Positions 55,241 to 63,550 of a stretch of DNA of 64,000 bases are shown here, in pieces (position 1 is the stretch's first letter; each line of letters begins with the position of its first letter). Below the pieces are notes generated by a model that was not told where the DNA came from, searched no databases, and saw nothing but the letters and a program-made list of their open reading frames with translations. The position numbers were made by a program, and so were the translations under genes. The stretch spans positions 62,001 through 126,000 of the forward strand of contig CAZUVR010000003.1 in NCBI GenBank assembly GCA_964623815.1. Direction: 5' to 3'. The stretch is from Chroococcopsis sp964623815. GTDB lineage: Bacteria; Cyanobacteriota; Cyanobacteriia; Cyanobacteriales; Microcystaceae.

Positions 55241-56512
55241 ATGCTCAGTAAACTCTATAAAAACAAAATTTTTCGCTTCCTAATCGCTGGCGGAATAGCT
55301 TTCGTCATTAATTTAATCTTGATTCACTGGTTGATCGATGGATTGGGGTTCGATACTTCCTTTCTACGAAATATAGCCAATATTATCTCGATCGAAATTT
55401 CTTTAATCGCCAGCTTTTTCATCTATCGCCTCTGGGTTTGGCAAGGGGGAGACTGGAGAATTAAAGATGTTGTCTTGATTCAATTGCCTCTATATCATCT
55501 GTCGGCTGGGTTAGCGGTGCTGCTGAGAATTTTACTTATTTTCCCCCTCCTGGATTCATGGGGAGTTAGCCCAGGGGTGAACACTTTAATCGGGGTTCTC
55601 ATCGGCGCTACTATCAATTATGTGGCGAGCGATAATTTAATATTTAAACCTAAAAATAAACCTAACCGAACCGAGATGTACTATCCGGAGGGATTAGCCC
55701 CAGCGCTCGCCCCGCCCTCGCCCCGCCATAGTCGGCCCGTGGAACAGCTTCTGCCCGTTAAGATGCTCTCGATCGTTATTCCTGCTTACAATGAGGAAGA
55801 TTGTATCGCCAGCACAGTTGGCATAATCATCGAGCGTCTCGAGCGGGAGAATATCGATTATGAAATTCTCGTGGTCAACGATAATAGTAAAGACCGCACC
55901 GAAACTATTTTGCGGGAATTACACGAGGATAATCCGCGCCTGCGATACGTGAATAATTATTATCCTAATGGCTTCGGTTTCGCGGTGCGTTGCGGGCTGG
56001 AAAACTTTAAGGGAGATGCGGTAGCGATCGTTATGGCGGATAACTCTGACTCCCCCGATAATATCGTCGATTATTATTACAAATTAGAAGAGGGTTACGA
56101 GTGCGTTTTCGGCTCCCGTTTTATTAGAGGTGGGAAGGTAATCGATTATCCGCCACACAAATTATTAGTCAACAGATTAGCTAACTTATTCATTTCAATT
56201 CTCTTCGGATTAAAGTTTAACGATACAACGAATGCTTTTAAAATTTATAGACGTGATGTAATTGAAGGAATTTCTCCCCTTTTATCACACCATTTTAATC
56301 TCACGGTAGAGATGCCATTGAAAGCAGTAGTTAGAGGGTATTCATATACAACAATTCCTATTATTTGGAAGAACAGAACTACTGGAATTTCTAAGCTAAA
56401 ACTTAAAGAAATGGGCAGTCGTTATCTTTTTATTGTCCTTTCAATTTGGTTGGAAAAATATTTATCTCGCGGGGATTATGTTCGTAAAAAAATAAAAAAT
56501 CAGGTTCACTAA
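55241..56512 (+). CDS. GtrA domain fused to a DPM1-like family 2 glycosyltransferase
   Basis: A 423-residue fusion. Residues 1-137 are a GtrA-type membrane domain with four helices (FRFLIAGGIAFVINLILIHW). A Pro-rich linker (APALAPPSPRHSRP, about 150-163) leads to a GT2 domain (residues 173-423) with MLSIVIPAYNEEDCIAS, VVNDNSKDRTETIL, ADNSDSPDN in the metal-site position, and FNLTVEMPLKAV. DPM1-like enzymes load a sugar onto polyprenyl phosphate and GtrA proteins are thought to flip or hold the product, so the fusion joins loading and translocation. The partners are usually separate genes. Confidence 0.88.
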   Translation: MLSKLYKNKIFRFLIAGGIAFVINLILIHWLIDGLGFDTSFLRNIANIISIEISLIASFFIYRLWVWQGGDWRIKDVVLIQLPLYHLSAGLAVLLRILLIFPLLDSWGVSPGVNTLIGVLIGATINYVASDNLIFKPKNKPNRTEMYYPEGLAPALAPPSPRHSRPVEQLLPVKMLSIVIPAYNEEDCIASTVGIIIERLERENIDYEILVVNDNSKDRTETILRELHEDNPRLRYVNNYYPNGFGFAVRCGLENFKGDAVAIVMADNSDSPDNIVDYYYKLEEGYECVFGSRFIRGGKVIDYPPHKLLVNRLANLFISILFGLKFNDTTNAFKIYRRDVIEGISPLLSHHFNLTVEMPLKAVVRGYSYTTIPIIWKNRTTGISKLKLKEMGSRYLFIVLSIWLEKYLSRGDYVRKKIKNQVH

Positions 56513-56530
56513 GTTTTTAAATAAGAAGAA

Positions 56531-57595
56531 ATGAGCAAGAAAATTTTAATCACCGGTGGTGCTGGTTTTGTTGGTAGCAGTCTTTGTTTAGGGTTGAAAA
56601 AGCTTCATCCCGATTGGCAGATTACGGCTCTGGATAATTTAAAACGTTCTGGTTCGGAGTTAAACATTCCCCGTCTTAGAGCCGGTGGGATAGAATTTCT
56701 GCACGGTGATGTAAGGAACCCGGAGGATCTCGATCGGTCCCGATTGAAACCGGATTTAATCTTAGAATGTTCCGCCGAACCTTCTGTATTAGCCGGATAT
56801 ACTTCACCGACTTACGTTTTACAGACGAATTTAGTCGGGACGATCAATTGTTTGGAGTTAGCGCGACAGACGGGGGCGGATTTTTTATTTCTCTCCACTA
56901 GTCGGGTGTATCCGATCGCCTATCTCAACTCGTTAAAATATCAAGAAACCGAAACACGTTTTCAATTATGCGACGAACAGGATTTACCGGGGGTTTCCGG
57001 TTTCGGCATCGCCGAAGATTTTCCCCTCGATAAGGCCCGCTCTCTCTACGGCACGACTAAGCTGGCTTCCGAATTGATAATTCAAGAGTATGGGGAAGCT
57101 TATGGTTTGAGAACCTTGATCGATCGTTGTGGAGTGTTAACTGGGCCCTGGCAGATGGGCAAAGTAGATCAGGGAGTTTTCGCCCTCTGGGTAGCCAATC
57201 ATTATTTTAAGAAATCCCTGAAATATATCGGTTATGGAGGAACTGGCAAACAAGTTCGAGACTTTCTTCATGTAGATGATCTTTTGGATTTAATCGATAT
57301 TCAGATTAATCAGTTAGAAAGATTAAAAGATAAAACTTTTAACGTCGGTGGCGGAAAAGATTTTTCCCTATCTCTTTACGAAACTACTCAACTCTGTGAA
57401 GAAATAACGGGTAATAAAATTAATATAGAAGCGGTGCCCGATAATCGTACTGGTGATATGCCTATATTTATTACCGATTCCCGTCAGGTGATGGAGGCAA
57501 CGGACTGGCAACCAAAAAGAGACGGGAAAACTCTAATTCAAGATATTTACGAGTGGATTCGTAACAACGAAAAGCAACTGGCGGATATTTTTTAA
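56531..57595 (+). CDS. NAD-dependent sugar epimerase/dehydratase (CDP-paratose 2-epimerase type)
   Basis: A 354-residue extended SDR with ITGGAGFVGSSLCLGLK for NAD binding, LECSAEPSVLAGYTSP, the intact catalytic SLYGTTKLASELI (YxxxK), and YGGTGKQVRDFLHVDDL. It is related to the epimerase at 54128 but not a recent copy. The two may act in series on one nucleotide sugar. It begins 18 bases after the GtrA-GT2 gene and closes the cassette. Confidence 0.88.
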   Translation: MSKKILITGGAGFVGSSLCLGLKKLHPDWQITALDNLKRSGSELNIPRLRAGGIEFLHGDVRNPEDLDRSRLKPDLILECSAEPSVLAGYTSPTYVLQTNLVGTINCLELARQTGADFLFLSTSRVYPIAYLNSLKYQETETRFQLCDEQDLPGVSGFGIAEDFPLDKARSLYGTTKLASELIIQEYGEAYGLRTLIDRCGVLTGPWQMGKVDQGVFALWVANHYFKKSLKYIGYGGTGKQVRDFLHVDDLLDLIDIQINQLERLKDKTFNVGGGKDFSLSLYETTQLCEEITGNKINIEAVPDNRTGDMPIFITDSRQVMEATDWQPKRDGKTLIQDIYEWIRNNEKQLADIF

Positions 57596-57716
57596 CTTCG
57601 CAGTGATATGAGCAGGATTCGACAATTAAATTATGGAAAATTTAAACCCGAAATGTTAGTTTACTGCGTTGATAGGGCATATTAAAGGTAAATTCAACAT
57701 TATCCTAAACTGTGCT

Positions 57717-59687
57717 ATGTCGTGGAATATATGCCTATCTACCACATTCTTTAACGATCTCAGCAGGCTATCTCAAAGCGTCGCCAAAAAAGTCGCCAGA
57801 GCCGTCGATTCCCTAGAACAAGATCCTTATAGGGGGGACATCAAGAAAATTCAAGGACAGGAGAAATGCTATCGGCTTCGAGTCGGGGAAGACCACCGGC
57901 TGATATACTCGATTTCTAACTCTTGGGTCAAACTGCTACGTGTTGGCGATCGCAAAGAGATTTACAAGTGGAGAATAGGAGACGCGAATTTCTGGCATGA
58001 AGATTACGGGGATTTCGACGATATATCCCCCCCAAGTTCAGGCTTATTCACGGAAGAAGAATTGAGGGGGTGGGGGATACCAGAAAAGTACCGCCCGATA
58101 CTATTAGGGATTACCGATGAGAACCAACTTTTAGAGGTGAAAATTCCGTCTCGCTACGTGGAAATATTGCTCGATCGTATGTTCCCCAGCTCTGTAGAAG
58201 AAATCGAAGCGCAGCCGGAGAAAATTACCTCATCGAAGGCTCTAGAAAAATTCATTGATAAGGACATAGCCGATTTCTGGCTGAAACTGGACGAGAAACA
58301 GAGGGATAAGGTGGAGATGAACGCCGAGCGTCCGGTTTTGGTGAAGGGCGCGCCGGGTACGGGTAAATCCACTCTCGCCTTACACAGGATTAAATATCTC
58401 ATCGATAGCGGCGTGAAAAATATTCTTTTCACTACCTATAGTGAATCACTGGTGCGTTACTCCCACGGTTTATTACAATCCCTACTGGGGGAGGCTCCGG
58501 AAAAATTGGGAGTGACGGTTAAAACCTGTGATGAAATAGTTCTCGACCATTACCCCAGGGATAGTTCAGCCCTCCAACTACCGGAAGACGGCGGCGCTCT
58601 AATCTTGCAATCTTTATTGAAGGGGTGTGAAAAATCTTCATCGTTACGGAATCTCGGAGCTGACTATATTCTCGAAGAATTCGAGACTATTATCCAGGCT
58701 CGATATATCACCACTGAAGGCGAGTATTTAGAACACGATAGATACGGCCGCGTTAAACCTCTAAAAAACCGGCAGAGACAAGAACTCTGGCAACTGTATC
58801 AAAAATGGTTGAGGAAATTGGCAGAACTGGGGTATATGAGTATTGGGGCGGTGAGACAGAGGACTCTTGAAGCGATCGAAAAGAACCGGGTTAAGCCCTT
58901 CGACGCGATCATCATCGATGAGTGTCAGGATCTTTCTCCCGTGGCGTTACGATTATTAGCCCTATTGGTAAAAGACCCGAAAAATCTTTACTTGACCGCC
59001 GACACATCTCAATCGCTGTATCAGAGGGGTTTCGCTTGGAATTACATTCAAGACGTTATCCGTTTCAAGAGCGATATTTTTTGTTTGATAAGGGCTTACC
59101 GCAGCACGGCGGCGATCATGAAAGCCTGTCTAGATATTATCCAGAGTGATAGTTCTGGAGATGCGGAAACCTACGTCATTAAAAAATCATCTTTCATGGG
59201 AGAACGTCCCCAAATCATCTTGAAAGATGATTGGTTAACGGAAGTGGAAACCATCCATAAATTTTTAACTAAGTCTTCGCGGAAATACAGCATACCGATT
59301 TATTCCTCAGCGATTATTTGCCCAGGCGCGCAAATGGGGAAACTGATAGCGAGACAATTAGAGACGACGGGCTTAAACGCCAAGTATCTCGAAGGCGGAG
59401 AAATACATCTCGCGCAAGCTTGCGTCAAGGTTATTTCCCTGGAGAGCGCGAAGGGGCTAGAGTTTCCTTTCGTAGTGGTAACGGGTTTAGAGGAGGGAGT
59501 TTTTCCCGATTATCGCAATCTGATCTCGGAAGAAAAGCGAGAATTTTTAAGACAGCAAAGGCGCAAATTCTACACGGCCTGCACCCGAGCGATGAGATCC
59601 CTTTTAGTTTACGGTTCTCGTTCTAATCCTTCCATATTCATAAAGGAACTAAATAATAATAGAAATTGGGAGTTTTACAATGGATGA
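57717..59687 (+). CDS. RelE/ParE-like toxin domain fused to a UvrD-type superfamily 1 helicase
   Basis: A 656-residue fusion. Residues 3-87 have the RelE/ParE fold pattern: FFNDLSRLSQSVAKKVARAV, KIQGQEKCYRLRVG, HRLIYSI and LRVGDRKEIYKW. A linker domain (about 100-180) follows. The helicase part has Walker A GAPGTGKSTLALHRI (near 208), Walker B IIIDECQDLSP (near 400), DTSQSLYQRGFAW, RAYRST, SAKGLEFPFVVVTGLEEGVF and RRKFYTACTRAMRSLLVYG (near 620), a complete SF1 set. The ATG at 57717 is chosen because the domain starts there; a TTG at 57669 adds 16 unrelated residues. It overlaps the next gene by 8 bases. No separate antitoxin gene adjoins it. Confidence 0.85.
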   Translation: MSWNICLSTTFFNDLSRLSQSVAKKVARAVDSLEQDPYRGDIKKIQGQEKCYRLRVGEDHRLIYSISNSWVKLLRVGDRKEIYKWRIGDANFWHEDYGDFDDISPPSSGLFTEEELRGWGIPEKYRPILLGITDENQLLEVKIPSRYVEILLDRMFPSSVEEIEAQPEKITSSKALEKFIDKDIADFWLKLDEKQRDKVEMNAERPVLVKGAPGTGKSTLALHRIKYLIDSGVKNILFTTYSESLVRYSHGLLQSLLGEAPEKLGVTVKTCDEIVLDHYPRDSSALQLPEDGGALILQSLLKGCEKSSSLRNLGADYILEEFETIIQARYITTEGEYLEHDRYGRVKPLKNRQRQELWQLYQKWLRKLAELGYMSIGAVRQRTLEAIEKNRVKPFDAIIIDECQDLSPVALRLLALLVKDPKNLYLTADTSQSLYQRGFAWNYIQDVIRFKSDIFCLIRAYRSTAAIMKACLDIIQSDSSGDAETYVIKKSSFMGERPQIILKDDWLTEVETIHKFLTKSSRKYSIPIYSSAIICPGAQMGKLIARQLETTGLNAKYLEGGEIHLAQACVKVISLESAKGLEFPFVVVTGLEEGVFPDYRNLISEEKREFLRQQRRKFYTACTRAMRSLLVYGSRSNPSIFIKELNNNRNWEFYNG

Positions 59688-61128
59688 GCTAGAGGTAATC
59701 AAATTAAAAGAATTGTTAGAGAAGAAAAATCAAAAATCCGCCTTACGAGAAGCGAGTAAAAAATTAGCCCAACAACAAGCAATTTTAAATTGTGAAAGTG
59801 TTAATAATGTAACTAGATCACAATTTAAAAATTTATTCCGTCATATTCCCCGCCAGTGGCGACACCGTGACGAACTAGACCGCTTTATTGATATTGATAG
59901 CTGTCCCTCCTCTCTGTTAGCTAATATCATTCATCATATCGATGGTCCTCACTCACCTGATATAAAAGAACTGTTGATGTGGATAATTGCAATAACTATA
60001 TCAACAGTATTACTCGGATTATTAAGCGAAAGAGTTCATCGTTTTGCTACTGGTAATCGCGTCGAAAAAGATAAATATACGATAGGAATACTCGACCAAC
60101 CAAAGAAATATAAAAGCCTTGAAGACCATTTAGAAAAAAACCTGATAATTGACGATTTTTGGAAATATCTACAGGGAAAAAAAGTACAGATAGTGGTAGA
60201 CGGAGATCGTCAATTACGTTACGGACACGCGAAAAGCAGAATTACAGATAGGGAATGGGACATCGCCTTTAGCCTATCACCTATGCTATCGAGCTACTCC
60301 AAGAGCCAGGGTTACAGCTTCGTCGCTCGAATGTTTCCCCATAGCCCTTATTATCAATCTGCCCTATTTGTCAAGGCCGATAGCCCGATGCGATCGTTGA
60401 ACGATATTCGCCCCTCTACCGTCATCGCCCTCGGTGAAACTCGATCGGCTTCTAGCTTTTTCATGCCCATCTATGAGCTTTACGGTAAAACATTCACGGT
60501 TAATATGAATAATCGGGGACAGGAAATTGTACAGATGGTGAAAAGGGGTGAAGTGGATATGGGAGCGGCAGCCTATGGAGATACGGTAAAAAAAGAAGAT
60601 AAAGAGATCCGCGTATTACATTTAAGTAGGGATATTCCCGGTTCTGGAGTTTATCTATCACCTTCCCTATCGGAGCGAGATCGCCGAACCCTCTCGAAAG
60701 TTCTCCTCACCGCCCCCTCGGAAGTGAAGAACAAAGATAATGCCAACTATGGACACGGTGCGGAAGCCGATTACTCCAAATTTCTCACGATAGTGAACAA
60801 AGTGGAGGGACTCGTCAACTGTGTTGATCTAAAACGTAATCCCGTCCGCTTCTTTTGCGATCAAGATAACCCAAGCGTAAAAATTAACGGCAAGATCAAC
60901 GGGGTGAAACTTCTTCCCTCTGACCGGCTATTATTAACCCTAGAAAGCCCTGATAAACAAATTCACCAGATCACGATCGATCCCGCCTGGCTGGATAAAA
61001 TCCCTGGCATAGAAGGGGATATGTTAAAACTGGAAGACCGGGAGGTAAAAATAAATAACGTCGTTGCCGCCAATGACGGCGAAAAACCGATCGATGTCGC
61101 TCGGGCTGAGGATTTTAAAGTCCGCTGA
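59680..61128 (+). CDS. Single-span membrane protein with a PhnD-like ligand-binding domain
   Basis: A 482-residue protein. Residues 1-97 are hydrophilic and helical (IKLKELLEKKNQKSALREA). One membrane helix spans about 98-115 (LLMWIIAITISTVLLGLL). Residues 132-370 resemble PhnD-type phosphonate/phosphite binding proteins: TDREWDIAFSLSP, HSPYYQSALFVKADSPM, SLNDIRPSTVIAL, MVKRGEVDMGAAAYGD. A beta-rich C-terminal domain of about 100 residues follows. The basic flank after the helix (ERVHRF, then NRVEKDK) leaves open which side the binding domain faces. There is no ABC permease or ATPase nearby, so it is probably a sensor, paired with the helicase gene through an 8-base overlap; GGGAG precedes its ATG. 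Confidence 0.8.
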   Translation: MDELEVIKLKELLEKKNQKSALREASKKLAQQQAILNCESVNNVTRSQFKNLFRHIPRQWRHRDELDRFIDIDSCPSSLLANIIHHIDGPHSPDIKELLMWIIAITISTVLLGLLSERVHRFATGNRVEKDKYTIGILDQPKKYKSLEDHLEKNLIIDDFWKYLQGKKVQIVVDGDRQLRYGHAKSRITDREWDIAFSLSPMLSSYSKSQGYSFVARMFPHSPYYQSALFVKADSPMRSLNDIRPSTVIALGETRSASSFFMPIYELYGKTFTVNMNNRGQEIVQMVKRGEVDMGAAAYGDTVKKEDKEIRVLHLSRDIPGSGVYLSPSLSERDRRTLSKVLLTAPSEVKNKDNANYGHGAEADYSKFLTIVNKVEGLVNCVDLKRNPVRFFCDQDNPSVKINGKINGVKLLPSDRLLLTLESPDKQIHQITIDPAWLDKIPGIEGDMLKLEDREVKINNVVAANDGEKPIDVARAEDFKVR

Positions 61129-61132
61129 GAAA

Positions 61133-62074
61133 TTAGGGACTCCGCCAAATCTCTAACGCGTTCCTCCGCTGATTATCGATTTCGGCGGGAGTCATATCAA
61201 AGGGGCTAGTTTTTCCGAACACCTCGGGCCGATAAATTCCCGTCTCCCATGAACCATAAACCGGATTGGGAAGAACTATCTGAGCTGCTTCTACCCTCCT
61301 ATTGTCCGCAGTTAAGCGCCCGTATCTGCCTCGATTCTTTTCGGCGTGGGTACGGCGCTCGGTATCACTATCCCCGGCGTATTCGTCGAGGTCGTTAAGA
61401 TTATCCCCGACTAAAACCACGATCTCGCGGGCGATGCCGTCCACCCGCCCCCGCTCGATCGCCTGCCGCCGGAATTGTTTCGAGAAACTGGCTTTTCCCG
61501 AACCCGTACTGGCGAATTCTTCTCTTAAGATCACCGTTTCCTCGTTGACCCCCGTAAATCCCAACGCCTTCAGATTCTCGATCGTCGCTCTCTCTAGAGC
61601 GTTTTCCTCGGGGGTACTGCCCTGACTGCGATCGGAGACGAAGAACACTTTACCGCCCCGGGCGTTGACGTAATTCACAAAATCGACGGCACCCGGCACC
61701 GCTTTCGCCTTCGCCTCCCTTACCCACAGATTCCAGGTATCGGAAGAGAATTTGTTATCCGTATCTATGAGACCAGCTTGATAGGGACTATTATCGAGTA
61801 CGGTTTCATCAATATCGACGACGACGGCGGGGGACTTTATATTCAGGTTTAGAGCCGCATCGAAGGCTATTTGCGCCGTGTTAAAAGCCTGATGGCAGAG
61901 GGCTGTATACTCCCCCGCTCTCTGCATCCAGTTGAGCGCCATAATCGACTGATCGTTCAGTTGTCGGCGGGTTAGGGTATCGGCTATTCTTTGAAATCCA
62001 ACCAGTAAGGGAACGGTCAGAGCTATTCCCGACGCGATCGCTAAAATTCCCACCCGCTTCCGATGATCAATCAT
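61133..62074 (-). CDS. HAD-superfamily acid phosphatase, e(P4) / class C type
   Basis: A 313-residue protein with an N-terminal hydrophobic segment (residues 8-27) that acts as signal or anchor; there is no lipobox cysteine, unlike e(P4) lipoproteins. The catalytic motif is VVDIDETVLDNSPYQAG, with the nucleophile Asp, and FFVSDRSQ and VGDNLNDLDEYAG complete the HAD site. Class C acid phosphatases release phosphate from nucleotides and other monoesters outside the cytoplasm. It is convergent with the PhnD-like gene, 4 bases apart. Confidence 0.9.
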   Translation of the reverse strand: MIDHRKRVGILAIASGIALTVPLLVGFQRIADTLTRRQLNDQSIMALNWMQRAGEYTALCHQAFNTAQIAFDAALNLNIKSPAVVVDIDETVLDNSPYQAGLIDTDNKFSSDTWNLWVREAKAKAVPGAVDFVNYVNARGGKVFFVSDRSQGSTPEENALERATIENLKALGFTGVNEETVILREEFASTGSGKASFSKQFRRQAIERGRVDGIAREIVVLVGDNLNDLDEYAGDSDTERRTHAEKNRGRYGRLTADNRRVEAAQIVLPNPVYGSWETGIYRPEVFGKTSPFDMTPAEIDNQRRNALEIWRSP

Positions 62075-62131
62075 ACTTTTTTAAAAAATTATCAATTTAC
62101 ACCACTTTTGTAATCATTAAAATAGTTACTT

Positions 62132-62464
62132 TTAACTACTATCCGCGCTGACATCTTCTGTTACTATCATCTCAGGCTCTGAACCCACCTCTATTTTTAA
62201 AGGTTCGGATGGTTCGAGAGATTGCATCTGAGCCACAGCCATAGCACGCCCGAGCAAGGAAGTTACAAAAGTACGAAAGCTTAATTCCGGATTAGGTTCG
62301 TTATAAACTCTTTGTAACCCCGATGCAATTAAAATTTCAGCTACTAATTCCCGAAAACCGTCGAGATGCTTTCCCGCTCTGACAGCTTGAGAATCACGAG
62401 TGGCCCAGAAAAACTTAACGGCGTTTCTTAGCTGTTCGTTTAAATTATCTAGTAAAGGATTCAT
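62132..62464 (-). CDS. Small partner of the DNA methyltransferase, weakly like the N-terminus of PaeR7I/XhoI-type nucleases
   Basis: A 110-residue protein, 6 bases downstream of the methyltransferase gene on the same strand. AVKFFWATRDSQ and GKHLDGFRELVAEILIASGL resemble, from memory, the N-terminal part of PaeR7I/XhoI restriction enzymes. The expected nuclease core with a DxxxExK motif is absent, and only 57 bases separate its stop from the next gene. It may be a truncated restriction enzyme or an unrelated partner. Confidence 0.55.
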   Translation of the reverse strand: MNPLLDNLNEQLRNAVKFFWATRDSQAVRAGKHLDGFRELVAEILIASGLQRVYNEPNPELSFRTFVTSLLGRAMAVAQMQSLEPSEPLKIEVGSEPEMIVTEDVSADSS

Positions 62465-62470
62465 AAATTT

Positions 62471-63454
62471 TTACAGGTGAAGCGAAACGCTCGATCGGGT
62501 AAATAGATTACCCAGTTGTAAAGAAATCCTTTCGTGGGCATAAGTGAGATAACCTTTATCGATTTCATAGCCGATGCTATTCCTACCGCAATTAGCTGCG
62601 GCTAAAGTGGTTGTACCCGTGCCCAAAAAAGGATCTAGTACGGTATCACCAACGAATGAAAACATACGGATTAATCTGTGAGCTAGTTCCAGAGGGTAGG
62701 GGGCGGGATGGTGTCGTGTCGATGCGCCGGTGATACCGCTCCATATTTGTTGGAACCACTGACGATGACTCTTTTGGGGTATGACGCTTAAAATTTTAGT
62801 TGTTAAATCCGGTGTTCGATACCCCCCTGGCTTACGTTGCATCAGAATATATTCAATATCATTTTTGATCACCCCGTTCGGCTCGTAAGGTTTACCCATG
62901 AAAGGAGCGCCATTTCCTTCGGCTTCGAGAGAAATATTAGCGATTTTATGCCAGATTATAGGTGCTAGATTATCAAAACCTAATAAGCGGCATTGCTCTT
63001 GAATAGAAGCGTGAAGAGGGGCTACCGTATGTCTGCCATTATTTTTCCTTCTTGATAGGCAAACGTCCCCGACTACACAGATTAAACGACCGCCGGGTAT
63101 TAAGGCCCTAAAACAATTTTGCCAAACCCGATCTATTTGTTCGAGAAAACTTTCGTAATTTTCAATATGTCCGAGTTGCCCATCACCTTGATTGTAGGTT
63201 TTTAGTTTCCAGTAAGGAGGTGATGTCAGAATTAGATGTATGCTCTCGGGAGAAATTGCCAACATTTCGCGGGCATCACCGAGATACAGATCGTGATGAG
63301 TGGGAATTTGAGGGAGAACTTTTTCTTCTATAAGGTCGGTAAGTTTCTCATCTTTGGCTATGCGGGGAATGGCTTTCTGAAGGTCGCTTAAATCTCCTAA
63401 TCGATCATCGGGTACGAAATCGGAAAGTACACTATTATGTACGGCTCTGATCAT
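62471..63454 (-). CDS. Site-specific DNA methyltransferase (N4-cytosine or N6-adenine, beta type)
   Basis: A 327-residue amino-methyltransferase. The catalytic motif TSPPYWKLKTYN comes before the SAM-binding DPFLGTGTTTLAA, the beta-class order. SPPY with Ser is more common in N4-cytosine than in N6-adenine enzymes, but the base cannot be decided here. LYLGDAREML and IPGGRLICVVGDV are further family blocks. The ATG at 63454 (MIRAVHNSVLSDF) is preferred to a TTG eight codons upstream. The partner gene follows directly, so this is either a restriction-modification remnant or a solitary methyltransferase. Confidence 0.88.
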   Translation of the reverse strand: MIRAVHNSVLSDFVPDDRLGDLSDLQKAIPRIAKDEKLTDLIEEKVLPQIPTHHDLYLGDAREMLAISPESIHLILTSPPYWKLKTYNQGDGQLGHIENYESFLEQIDRVWQNCFRALIPGGRLICVVGDVCLSRRKNNGRHTVAPLHASIQEQCRLLGFDNLAPIIWHKIANISLEAEGNGAPFMGKPYEPNGVIKNDIEYILMQRKPGGYRTPDLTTKILSVIPQKSHRQWFQQIWSGITGASTRHHPAPYPLELAHRLIRMFSFVGDTVLDPFLGTGTTTLAAANCGRNSIGYEIDKGYLTYAHERISLQLGNLFTRSSVSLHL

Positions 63455-63550
63455 TGCGGGGTTAGGTATTATCTCCAAAATCTATCAGCTTCTCTCTAGA
63501 ATAACAGCTTGACCAGATACAGACAATTTTATCTCTGCTATCTATTCAAT

